From contig JAISQV010000201.1 in NCBI GenBank assembly GCA_031273985.1, forward strand, positions 1 to 5,878: a stretch of DNA of 5,878 nucleotides, in the 5' to 3' direction. Positions 1 to 5,387 of the stretch are shown piece after piece. This stretch comes from Spirochaetaceae bacterium. GTDB lineage: Bacteria; Spirochaetota; Spirochaetia; Treponematales; Breznakiellaceae. How positions within the stretch are numbered: the first letter of the stretch is position 1; every line of letters begins with the position of its first letter. Below the pieces are notes generated by a model. That model worked only from the letters and a program-made list of their open reading frames with translations. It did no database searches and had not been told where the DNA came from. The position numbers and the translations under genes were made by a program.

Positions 1-2304
1 TGGCGGAGGGGCTTTGACGACAGCATTTCCCTCTGGCGGGCAAACGCCGAGGCGGCCTGGGCGGAGGTGTCCGGCCGCAGCGAGGCGGACTATCAGCGGC
101 TCGATGCGGGCCGGGAGGAACTTGTCTCCCGCTGGCAGGAGGCGGAGGAGCGGTGGCGGCAGCTTTCCGGGGAACTTTCCGGGCTTCTGGACGGCATGGC
201 GGAACGCCTCGCCGGGGTGGAGCGGCAGAATACCGGGACCGCCGAAGAACTGCGGCGCGCCATTGATGATAACGCCGCTTCCCTGCGCTCCGGCATTACG
301 GAGACGGCGGCGGAACTGCGGGCCGCCCTGGAGGAAACGGACAGCCGCCTGCAAAGGAGCCTGGACGGGACCGCCGGCCGCCTGGAAGCCGCCATAGGGG
401 AGACGGACAGCGGCCTGCAAGAGTCCCTGGACGGGACCCGGAGCCGTCTGGAAGCTGCCCTCGAAGAAACCGGACAGCGTCTGCGGAAAAGTATTGAGGA
501 CATGGCCCTTAAGACCGGGCAGAAGGCCCTGGAAGAATCGGACCGGCGCATAGAGGATTACCGGACGGCCCAGGCGCTGCAATTCAGGAATCTGGAGCAG
601 GCGGCGGACGATGTGGCCCGGCTTGAAGGGGAATTGCGCCGGGTGATGGAGGAGACGGAGGACCGGGTCCGCCAGGACTTCGCCCTCTTTGAGTCCGCCG
701 CCGCCGGGGAGCGCAGCGCCGCTCAGGCCGCTTTTGACGAGGCCGCCGAGGGACTGCGGGGCAAACTGGCGCAGATAGAACGGGACGTGGAGGCGCTCAA
801 GTCCAGGGCTTACGAAAATGTCTCCGAAAAACTCAACCTCTTTGAAGAAGACTTTGCCGGCGATTTGGTAAGGCGGGGCGACGCCATTCAGGAGAAACTC
901 GACGCGTGGCAGGAGGCCCAGGGCAGGATACTCCTGGAAACCGGGGAGGGGCTCAGCGCCCGGTGGCAGCAACTGGAACTTTCCCTCACCGAGGACATAA
1001 AAACCCGCCTTGCGGAGCAGCGGGACAGGATGGAGGCGGAACTGGAACGCCTCAAAACCGAGGCCGATGCCTTTGAAACGGGCATACGGGACCGGATGGC
1101 CCAGGGGGATGAGTCCCTCGAATCCTTCAAGGCGCAGATAACAGAGAATTTGGCCGGCGCCCGGTCTGCGGCGGACGCCCAGGTAAAGACCGAACTGGGC
1201 CGTTTTTCCCTTTCCATGGCGGAAAACCTCAAACACGCCCGGCGCGAACTGGAAGAGTGGCAGGAGGGCATATCCGCTCAGATCAAGGAAACAACCCAGG
1301 TCATGGAGGATCTGCGCCGCAAATCCCTGGAATTTTCCACCGACAGCGACGAGCGTCTCGCCTCGGTGCGCTCCTCCATCGCCGGCGTTAACCGGCAGAT
1401 TCAGGAATTTGTCGATCAGACCGGCCTCTTCGATCAGGCGGAAAAACTTAAAACCGAGCTGGAGCGCCGCATAGAGGACCTCCGGGGCGATATGGACGGT
1501 CTGGATCAGCGGCGGGCCGAGGCGGCGGAACTGGAGAATCAGTTTACCCGGATAAAGCGGCTGGAGGATGAGGTCAATGCCAAAATGACGCGCTTCCTTT
1601 CCGAACAGCGCCGCATAGAACTCATGGAGGCGGACTTTAACCGGCTTCTCCAGACCTCCCAGGCGGTGGAGGAGAAACTGGGCGAAGTTTCCTCATCGGA
1701 CGATCTGCTTCAGGCCATTCAGGTACAGCTCCGCAAGATCAACGACGCCCTTGCCGAGACGGAAGAAAAGTACAACCGGGTGGAAAAGAAGAATCAAACC
1801 CTGGAGACGATCAATCTGGGGGTGGACCGGAATTTCAAGGCCCTCAGGGAAACCGAAGGCAGCCTCAAGGCCCTGACGGCGGATCTGGGCAGCCTGCGGA
1901 CGGAGCAGGAGCAGCTCCGGCAATCCCTGGAGGAACTCCGCTCCGGGAACGAGCAGGCCAGGGCTGCGGCGGAGCGCCTGAGCTTCATGGAGCAGGACCT
2001 CTCCACGATAGAGGAGCGGATCAAAGCCATGCAGGTAGCCCGTGAATGGATAGCCCAGGCGGAAACCAGAATGCAGAATCTGAACCACGATATGCAGGAT
2101 CAGATCAAACTCATGGGCGAAATTACCCGCGAGGAGGGCGACGGCCCGCTTCGGGGCAGCAACCCCGAATCCATCGCCACCAGGGAAAATGTGCACAAAC
2201 TCCACCGCCAGGGATGGAAGGACGAAGAAATAGCAAAAACCCTCCGGCTCAGCATAGGCGAGGTCAAACTCATCCTGGAAGTCCCCTCCCGAAGAGGCGG
2301 CTGA
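1..2304 (+). CDS. Large spirochaete-type coiled-coil protein with C-terminal HTH-like segment (5'-partial)
   Basis: The frame is open from base 1 to the TGA at 2302-2304 (767 residues). A GTG at 67 is an internal valine, not a convincing start, because the same charged helical sequence (for example LWRANAEAAWAEV) continues upstream of it to the window edge; the true N-terminus is outside. Nearly the whole chain is Glu, Arg, Lys, Gln, Ala and Leu with heptad-like spacing and almost no Cys or Pro, which means long coiled coils. Residues 66-175 hold five 22-residue repeats. Near the end, residues about 727-760 (ATRENVHKLHRQGWKDEEIA followed by KTLRLSIGEVKLILE) break the coiled coil and look like a small helix-turn-helix of the sigma-region-4/'IA..L.ls..eV' type. 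There is no membrane segment in the visible part. It resembles the large coiled-coil proteins annotated in spirochaetes as SpiroCoCo; a scaffold or cytoskeletal role is inference only. GC is high, like the phosphofructokinase and methyltransferase genes. Confidence 0.88.
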   Translation, partial: WRRGFDDSISLWRANAEAAWAEVSGRSEADYQRLDAGREELVSRWQEAEERWRQLSGELSGLLDGMAERLAGVERQNTGTAEELRRAIDDNAASLRSGITETAAELRAALEETDSRLQRSLDGTAGRLEAAIGETDSGLQESLDGTRSRLEAALEETGQRLRKSIEDMALKTGQKALEESDRRIEDYRTAQALQFRNLEQAADDVARLEGELRRVMEETEDRVRQDFALFESAAAGERSAAQAAFDEAAEGLRGKLAQIERDVEALKSRAYENVSEKLNLFEEDFAGDLVRRGDAIQEKLDAWQEAQGRILLETGEGLSARWQQLELSLTEDIKTRLAEQRDRMEAELERLKTEADAFETGIRDRMAQGDESLESFKAQITENLAGARSAADAQVKTELGRFSLSMAENLKHARRELEEWQEGISAQIKETTQVMEDLRRKSLEFSTDSDERLASVRSSIAGVNRQIQEFVDQTGLFDQAEKLKTELERRIEDLRGDMDGLDQRRAEAAELENQFTRIKRLEDEVNAKMTRFLSEQRRIELMEADFNRLLQTSQAVEEKLGEVSSSDDLLQAIQVQLRKINDALAETEEKYNRVEKKNQTLETINLGVDRNFKALRETEGSLKALTADLGSLRTEQEQLRQSLEELRSGNEQARAAAERLSFMEQDLSTIEERIKAMQVAREWIAQAETRMQNLNHDMQDQIKLMGEITREEGDGPLRGSNPESIATRENVHKLHRQGWKDEEIAKTLRLSIGEVKLILEVPSRRGG
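196..525 (+). repeat. Five tandem 22-residue (66-bp) repeats within the coiled-coil gene
   Basis: Units lie at 196-261, 262-327, 328-393, 394-459 and a degenerate 460-525. Units three and four (starting LEETDSRLQRSLDGT and IGETDSGLQESLDGT) are clearest and match at about 51 of 66 bases. Units one and two are diverged but keep the pattern Leu or Val at position 8, Thr-Ala at 15-16, Leu at 19 and Ala at 22. The fifth keeps only the first half (LEETGQRLRKSIED). A 22-residue period equals two 11-residue (hendecad) turns, so this stretch may pack differently from the heptad coiled coil around it. The low DNA divergence between units three and four suggests the most recent duplication was there. 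Confidence 0.75.
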
Positions 2305-2331
2305 TCCGGCGGAATACCGGGGTTAAAATTC

Positions 2332-2359
2332 TTCAAATGACGATTTCTCATAATTTGAA
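2332..2359 (+). other. AT-rich inverted repeat after the coiled-coil gene
   Basis: TTCAAAT at 2332-2338 is matched by ATTTGAA at 2353-2359 with a 14-nt loop. It lies about 30 nt past the stop of the coiled-coil gene. A second weak 4-bp stem (CCGG...CCGG, 2306-2320) is closer to the stop. Neither is followed by a proper T-run, so calling either a terminator would be speculative. Confidence 0.25.
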
Positions 2360-2393
2360 AGTAAATGCTGTTGTCCTGTCTGCTGAGACGGAG

Positions 2394-2428
2394 CTGTCCT
2401 CTGGGGCGGACTGTCCGCTGGGGGCGGA
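2394..2428 (+). repeat. 17/18-bp tandem duplication upstream of the rpn promoter
   Basis: CTGTCCTCTGGGGCGGA (2394-2410) is followed immediately by CTGTCCGCTGGGGGCGGA (2411-2428); the copies differ by one substitution and one extra G. The junction also creates a perfect inverted repeat GCGGAC-T-GTCCGC at 2406-2418. It ends 2 bp before the proposed -35 box, where a regulator could act, but it could equally be replication slippage in non-coding DNA. Confidence 0.7.
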
Positions 2429-2430
2429 CT

Positions 2431-2458
2431 TTGCAAAACACCTAAATTCAAGTATATT
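2431..2458 (+). promoter_or_regulatory. Candidate sigma-70-type promoter for the rpn gene
   Basis: TTGCAA at 2431-2436 and TATATT at 2453-2458 are separated by 16 bp; TATTTA at 2455-2460 is an alternative -10 with an 18-bp spacer. The segment is an abrupt AT-rich island after a GC-rich repeat. It would start transcription at about 2465, a short leader before both the ATG at 2474 and the rpn ATG at 2496. The call rests on consensus likeness and position only. Confidence 0.5.
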
Positions 2459-2473
2459 TATAGGGGTTGAAAC

Positions 2474-2527
2474 ATGGACAAAGAGCGGGTACTGAATGAT
2501 CAAGGAACGGCTCAATCCTCTCAATGA
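2474..2527 (+). other. Out-of-frame 17-codon start region overlapping the rpn start
   Basis: ATG at 2474 opens a 17-residue reading frame beginning MDKERVLND and ending at TGA 2525-2527, out of frame with and overlapping the rpn start at 2496. It has a better ribosome site (AGGGG at 2462-2466, 7-nt spacer) than the rpn ATG. Its first residues resemble the rpn start itself (MIKERLNPLND). Removing the 28 bp between the two AATGA sequences (2495 and 2523) would join MDKERVLND directly to FAFQK of the nuclease. It is therefore either the leftover start of a recombined paralogue or a short upstream frame that damps rpn translation. No independent peptide function is claimed. Confidence 0.4.
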
Positions 2528-3356
2528 CTTTGCCTTTCAGAAGGCCCTGGGCGAAAAGGGCGATGAAGAACAACTTTTGGCCTTCCTGAACGCCGTTTTG
2601 AGGCGGACCGGGAAGGATTGCCTTGAATCGGTGGAAATCCTGGAAGGCAAAGACTTACCCGCCGAAATGATCCGGGGCAAAGCAAGCAAGTTGGATGTAG
2701 TGGCAAGACTTGCAGATAAGACCAAGGTTAATATTGAGGTCCAGCTTGAGAACCTGTATAACATGGAAAAGCGGAGCCTTGACTATTGGGCCGGTCAATA
2801 CATCAAGGGGATAGAGAAGGGGCAGGATTACGTTGAATTGCCCCCGGTCATTGCAATAAACATTTTGGGTTTTGAGTATATTCCCCTGGATGATTTTCAC
2901 ACAAGTTTTCATATATACGAGGACCGCCATAAGGACTACCAGCTTACCGATGCCCTGGAGCTTCATTTTCTTGACATGATCAAGTTCCGGCGCTCGAAGG
3001 ACAAGGACATCGTGAACGAGCCGCTGCATCGGTGGCTGGTATACTTTGACGATAAAAGCCCGCAAAATCTTGTCGAGGAGGTTATAAAAATGGACCCGGC
3101 GATACAAAAGGTACAAACAACCATGGAAACGATACAGAGGGACGAGGCGCTGTACCGCACCTACCTGAGTTACGAAAAGGCGGAACGGGACGAACTTAAC
3201 CGGATAAATGGCGCAAAACGGGAGACGGATCAGAGAAGGACAAAGGAGATTGCAAAAAAAGCTTTGGCGGAAGGGGCTTCAGAAGAATTTGTCAGCAAAA
3301 TTACCGGCTTAGATATGGATACCGTTAAGCGGCTCAAACCGGATATTAAAGGCTAA
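2496..3356 (+). CDS. Rpn-family PD-(D/E)XK nuclease (recombination-promoting nuclease / putative transposase type)
   Basis: 286 residues, complete. The N-terminus has the family signature LNDFAFQKALGEKGDEEQLL (residues 9-28). The nuclease core is KASKLDVVARL then NIEVQL, giving the expected catalytic residues D67 and E81-x-Q83; the following EKRSLDYWAGQYIKGI (91-106) is also typical of the PDDEXK_2/Rpn group. Residues about 199-243 form a charged helix, and the last 43 residues are a tail ending in a small helical motif (EEFVSKITGLDMDTVKRLK). Known Rpn proteins are DNA endonucleases that raise recombination, and several enterobacterial members act in phage defence with an inhibitor made from an internal start. 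Nothing here resembles an IS: no terminal inverted repeats are seen. The gene is plainly more AT-rich than its neighbours, suggesting transfer or movement among paralogues. I chose the ATG at 2496 because it is the first in frame giving the complete signature; its ribosome site is poor (at best GAG in AAAGAGCGGG, 2480-2489), and an overlapping better start is out of frame. Confidence 0.88.
   Translation: MIKERLNPLNDFAFQKALGEKGDEEQLLAFLNAVLRRTGKDCLESVEILEGKDLPAEMIRGKASKLDVVARLADKTKVNIEVQLENLYNMEKRSLDYWAGQYIKGIEKGQDYVELPPVIAINILGFEYIPLDDFHTSFHIYEDRHKDYQLTDALELHFLDMIKFRRSKDKDIVNEPLHRWLVYFDDKSPQNLVEEVIKMDPAIQKVQTTMETIQRDEALYRTYLSYEKAERDELNRINGAKRETDQRRTKEIAKKALAEGASEEFVSKITGLDMDTVKRLKPDIKG
3076..3082 (+). 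promoter_or_regulatory. Perfect internal Shine-Dalgarno inside rpn
   Basis: AGGAGGT at 3076-3082 is fully complementary to the 16S rRNA 3' end and lies 7 nt (TATAAAA) before the in-frame ATG at 3090. The same bases encode EEVI of the long protein. This is much stronger than the site of the annotated start at 2496, and the AT-rich spacer should be unstructured, so internal initiation is plausible. Confidence 0.65.
3085..3223 (+). repeat. Direct repeat, copy 1 (inside rpn)
   Basis: This 139-nt segment, starting TAAAAATGGACCCGG, recurs at 3354-3493 with four substitutions and one inserted A (about 97% identical). It covers residues 197-243 of the nuclease: the internal start codon and the charged helix, but not the preceding Shine-Dalgarno nor the tail. 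After the repeat the two copies have unrelated DNA. Confidence 0.93.
3090..3356 (+). CDS. Candidate internally initiated short Rpn protein (RpnS-like, 88 aa)
   Basis: From ATG 3090 (Met199 of the nuclease) to the shared TAA, 88 residues starting MDPAIQKVQTTMETIQRDEA. It lacks the whole nuclease core and consists of the charged helix (residues 1-45) plus the variable tail. In enterobacterial Rpn systems a small protein made from an internal start in the same frame corresponds to the variable C-terminal domain and blocks the toxic full-length nuclease; this frame has the same architecture. Support is the perfect Shine-Dalgarno with 7-nt spacing, and the fact that a separate downstream copy of the locus begins at this same start codon. 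Against it: in-frame Met codons preceded by purine-rich codons occur by chance, and no expression evidence exists here. Confidence 0.5.
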   Translation: MDPAIQKVQTTMETIQRDEALYRTYLSYEKAERDELNRINGAKRETDQRRTKEIAKKALAEGASEEFVSKITGLDMDTVKRLKPDIKG

Positions 3357-3493
3357 AAATGGACCCGGCGATACAAAAGGTACAAACAACCATGGAAATG
3401 ATACAGAGGGACGAGGCGCTGTACCGCAACCTACCTGAGTTACGAAAAAGCGGAACGGGACGAGCTTAACCGGATAAATGGCGCAAGACGGGA
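3354..3493 (+). repeat. Direct repeat, copy 2 (after rpn)
   Basis: The second copy is offset by 269 nt. Its first three bases are the TAA stop codon of the upstream nuclease gene, so the repeat boundary itself supplies the stop. An additional A at 3428/3429 shifts the frame relative to copy 1. High identity indicates a recent duplication or gene-conversion event with a paralogue elsewhere in the genome. Confidence 0.93.
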
Positions 3494-3620
3494 AGGTAGA
3501 AGGGAAGGCATACAGGAAACGATAAGGGAGTTTGTCAAAAACCTTAAAAAAATGATGCTTCCTCCGGATCAGATAACCCAAGCTACCGGGCTTTCCCTTG
3601 AGGAAATCGAAAAACTGTGA
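3359..3620 (+). pseudogene. Frameshifted second Rpn C-terminal module with a different tail
   Basis: ATG 3359 is 2 nt after the rpn stop and has a weak site (AAAGG at 3348-3352, 6-nt spacer). As written it reads 36 residues, MDPAIQKVQTTMEMIQRDEA and on, to TAA 3467-3469, because of the extra A at 3428/3429. Ignoring that base, the frame continues through YEKAERDELNRINGARREG and ends in a classic Rpn tail, LPPDQITQATGLSLEEIEKL, with TGA at 3618-3620 (about 87 residues). This tail is only structurally similar to that of the upstream gene (SKITGLDMDTVKRLK). There is no nuclease core: only the part matching the internally initiated short protein is present. It may be a decayed 3' remnant of a paralogue or a spare tail/inhibitor cassette; a sequencing error at 3428 would make it intact. 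Confidence 0.75.
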
Positions 3621-3722
3621 GTAATGGAGACGATCACGGCATTTACGTTTCCCCCGAATTACAGAAAATGAAAAAAGCCACAAACTATATTCACGGACTC
3701 ACTGAGGGCCCATCCCCCCTTC

Positions 3723-3760
3723 CCGCCCGGTTACTTGGGCCGTACCTCACTTGGGGGCGG
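3723..3760. other. Inverted repeat at the end of the phosphofructokinase gene
   Basis: CCGCCC (3723-3728) pairs with GGGCGG (3755-3760) around a 26-nt loop; the right arm overlaps the last codons of the leftward phosphofructokinase gene. It lies in the 126-bp gap between the convergent rpn remnant and phosphofructokinase. There is no T-run right after it; an A6 run at about 3670 (U-run in the leftward transcript) is 50 nt further on. Termination here is possible but not shown. I see no gene in 3621-3746. Confidence 0.25.
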
Positions 3761-5108
3761 AATCGTCTATCCCGAAAATCTGACCTATGGGGTTGTTCAC
3801 CATCAGGGTAGGCTGGTGGGTTGCGTCCAGGGTGTCCCGCCAAAGCTTGCCTTCGGGGTCTACGTGGTTACGCCGGATCGCCACCTTCATGGGGAGGTGG
3901 ACAAACTCGTTGTTGACAAGGCCGATGAGGCACTTCGTTTTTCCTGCCATGGCCGCGTGCGCCGCAGCATTGCCCAGCCGCTCGCAGTAGATCGAGTCGC
4001 CGGGGTCCGCCGGGGCAGACCGGATGATGTAACTCGGATCTATGTACTTGAGGTTGATTTCGATGTTCCGGGAATCAAAATATTCCTGAATCCGGTCCCG
4101 CAGGTAGGTCCCGGCGTCTGCTATCTTGGCGTTTCCCCCGGCATCGGTTTTCTTTTCCCGGACGAGCTGCTCCTGCAGTATGCCCTCGGCGGCCACCACT
4201 ACGGCGTGTTTTGAAATATGTATCCGCTCCTCCAGGTGGCGGAGGAAGCCGTTGGGCCCGTTCAACTCGAAGGGCACCTCGGGGATCAGCACGAAATTTA
4301 CCTCGTGGCTTGCCAGCGCCGTATGCGCGGCTATGAAGCCCGATTCCCGGCCCATTACCTTGACGAGGCCTATCCCGTTGATCTGCGAATGGGCCTCCAT
4401 GTGGGCGCCGGTAACCGCCTCTACAGCCCTGGCCACGGCGGTATCGAAGCCGAAGGAGCGCTGTAGGTAGGAAAAGTCATTGTCCACAGTCTTGGGTATG
4501 CCCACCATGGCCACCTTGAGGTTCCGCTGCCCTATTTCCTCGGCAATATCCAGGGAGCCCCGCTGGGTGCCGTCGCCGCCTATGGTAAAAAGGATGTTGA
4601 GGTTAAGCCGCTCGATGGCGTCCACGATCCGGGTTACTTCCCTGCCGCCCCCCCGGGCCGTTCCCAGGAAGGTGCCGCCCAATTTGTGAATGTCGTCCAC
4701 CACATCCGGGTCAAGCTCCCTCACGGTAAAATTATCCTCATCCCGCAGAAAGCCCATGTAGCCGTAGCGGATCCCGGAGATACGCCGCACCCCGTAACGG
4801 TACCAGAGGCAGCGCACCAGCGCCCGGATCACATCGTTGATCCCCGGACAAAGCCCGCCGCAGCTCACTATCCCCGCGTGAACGTGCTTAGGCATGAAAT
4901 AGATCATCTCCCGGGGCCCCGCGCACTCGAAAACCTGACTCCGCTTCAGGCTCCTCTGCACGCCCAGGGAAACCCGCGGGTCCGGAAGCACAAATTCGTC
5001 ATCGGACACATAATCGGCAATGAAATCGCCTTCAATCTTGGACATGGCGATAGGCGACTTGATGTTCCGCTTGCCCAGTTCTTCAATAGTAAAATCAGGA
5101 TCGCTCAT
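3747..5108 (-). CDS. 6-phosphofructokinase, TP0108/plant-trypanosome-like group
   Basis: 453 residues, complete, cytosolic. It phosphorylates fructose 6-phosphate to fructose 1,6-bisphosphate, the committing step of glycolysis. Motifs in order: GIVSCGGLCPGINDVIR (79-95, phosphoryl-donor loop), RYGYMGF (114-120), GGTFLGTARGG (144-154), TIGGDGTQRG (175-184), GIPKTVDNDF (203-212, with D209 as the catalytic base), SFGFDTA (218-224), VMGRESGF (250-257, sugar-phosphate binding), AAEG further on, and SYIIRSAPADPGD near the C-terminus. The donor-specificity positions are G180 (ATP-type Gly) and K206 (Lys as in PPi enzymes), the mixed pair known from plant and trypanosome ATP-dependent enzymes, so ATP is the likelier donor but PPi is not excluded. 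The roughly 75-residue N-terminal extension is usual for this group. The start at 5108 is supported by a GGGG-rich Shine-Dalgarno (5112-5120, GAAGGGGGG on the minus strand) and a promoter just upstream. Confidence 0.96.
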   Translation of the reverse strand: MSDPDFTIEELGKRNIKSPIAMSKIEGDFIADYVSDDEFVLPDPRVSLGVQRSLKRSQVFECAGPREMIYFMPKHVHAGIVSCGGLCPGINDVIRALVRCLWYRYGVRRISGIRYGYMGFLRDEDNFTVRELDPDVVDDIHKLGGTFLGTARGGGREVTRIVDAIERLNLNILFTIGGDGTQRGSLDIAEEIGQRNLKVAMVGIPKTVDNDFSYLQRSFGFDTAVARAVEAVTGAHMEAHSQINGIGLVKVMGRESGFIAAHTALASHEVNFVLIPEVPFELNGPNGFLRHLEERIHISKHAVVVAAEGILQEQLVREKKTDAGGNAKIADAGTYLRDRIQEYFDSRNIEINLKYIDPSYIIRSAPADPGDSIYCERLGNAAAHAAMAGKTKCLIGLVNNEFVHLPMKVAIRRNHVDPEGKLWRDTLDATHQPTLMVNNPIGQIFGIDDSAPK

Positions 5109-5131
5109 AATCCCCCCTTCTCGACACCTAC

Positions 5132-5160
5132 AGTATAAACAGCCCCGCGCAAAATATCAA
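5132..5160 (-). promoter_or_regulatory. Strong sigma-70-type promoter of phosphofructokinase
   Basis: On the minus strand TTGATA (5155-5160) and TATACT (5132-5137) are separated by exactly 17 bp, both near consensus. Initiation about 7 nt beyond the -10 box gives a short leader of about 17 nt before the ATG at 5108, containing the GAAGGGG ribosome site. The segment is AT-rich against GC-rich surroundings. It gives the gene its own promoter, independent of the methyltransferase gene upstream on the same strand. Confidence 0.72.
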
Positions 5161-5167
5161 TTTTGCG
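5148..5167. promoter_or_regulatory. Perfect 8-4-8 palindrome over the -35 box (candidate operator)
   Basis: CGCAAAAT (5148-5155), spacer ATCA, then ATTTTGCG (5160-5167): all eight positions are complementary. The -35 hexamer TTGATA occupies the spacer and its flanks. Such a site would bind a dimeric regulator and block RNA polymerase; a repressor is the simplest reading. No T-run follows in the leftward direction, so it is not a good terminator for the upstream gene. The regulator is not identifiable from this window. Confidence 0.55.
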
Positions 5168-5193
5168 TCCTCCGATTCGGAATACGGGCGCAT

Positions 5194-5320
5194 CCCCGGC
5201 GAAGAACCCGCTTGCGCGGGGAAGCCGCCGGGGACCGGGCTATACGGGGAAGAGCCCGCTCACCGGTTCGCGGGGGAGGCTGCGCTCCGGCCCCGGCGCA
5301 AGAACCCGCTTGCGCGGGGA
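5194..5320. repeat. Three degenerate copies of a ~49-bp GC-rich palindromic unit
   Basis: The core GAAGAACCCGCTTGCGCGGG occurs at 5201-5220 and, with CAAG for GAAG, at 5299-5318; with flanks, 5194-5222 and 5291-5320 match apart from one inserted C. A diverged middle copy (GAAGAGCCCGCT, then CGCGGGGG after an 8-nt insertion) lies at 5249-5276, giving spacings of 48 and 50 bp. Each outer copy folds: in the right one CCCCG-GCGCAAG (5291-5302) pairs with CTTGCGCGGGG (5309-5319) around AACCCG with a single bulged G. The element fills noncoding DNA between two leftward genes and looks like a REP- or MITE-like extragenic palindrome. Confidence 0.7.
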
Positions 5321-5329
5321 CCGCGCCGG

Positions 5330-5387
5330 GTCTGCCCTTCGGGCACCCCTCCTATCCCTTGCGCAGGCCCGCCTCCGGCGGGCAGAC
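5330..5387. repeat. Nested hairpins downstream of the methyltransferase gene
   Basis: GTCTGCCC (5330-5337) is complementary to GGGCAGAC (5380-5387). Inside lie two local hairpins: TGCCC-TTC-GGGCA (5333-5345) and GCCCGCC-TCC-GGCGGGC (5367-5383). They begin 18 bp past the stop of the leftward methyltransferase gene, a position suited to transcript termination or 3'-end protection. No U-run follows on the minus strand, so a standard intrinsic terminator is not claimed. The local and long-range pairings compete for the same bases. Confidence 0.5.

Noticed and set aside
93..2205. Minus-strand frames across the coiled-coil gene
   Set aside because: Their Ser/Arg-rich compositions are the expected antisense of Glu/Leu/Ala-rich coiled coil.
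2305..2330. Intrinsic terminator of the coiled-coil gene
   Set aside because: The CCGG/CCGG stem is only 4-5 bp and is not followed by a T-run.
2496..3620. An insertion sequence or transposon, given the 'transposase' naming of the Rpn family
   Set aside because: No flanking inverted repeats or target-site duplication are seen; the repeat found is an internal direct repeat. Rpn proteins are nucleases and not DDE transposases.
3617..3811. Possible 64-aa plus-strand gene starting at a GTG after the rpn remnant
   Set aside because: Its GTG overlaps the stop of the Rpn tail, it has no good ribosome site, and its second half is antisense to the phosphofructokinase C-terminus.
5194..5320. CRISPR array
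   Set aside because: Only three copies, one badly degenerate, with GC-rich spacers of similar character and no cas genes.
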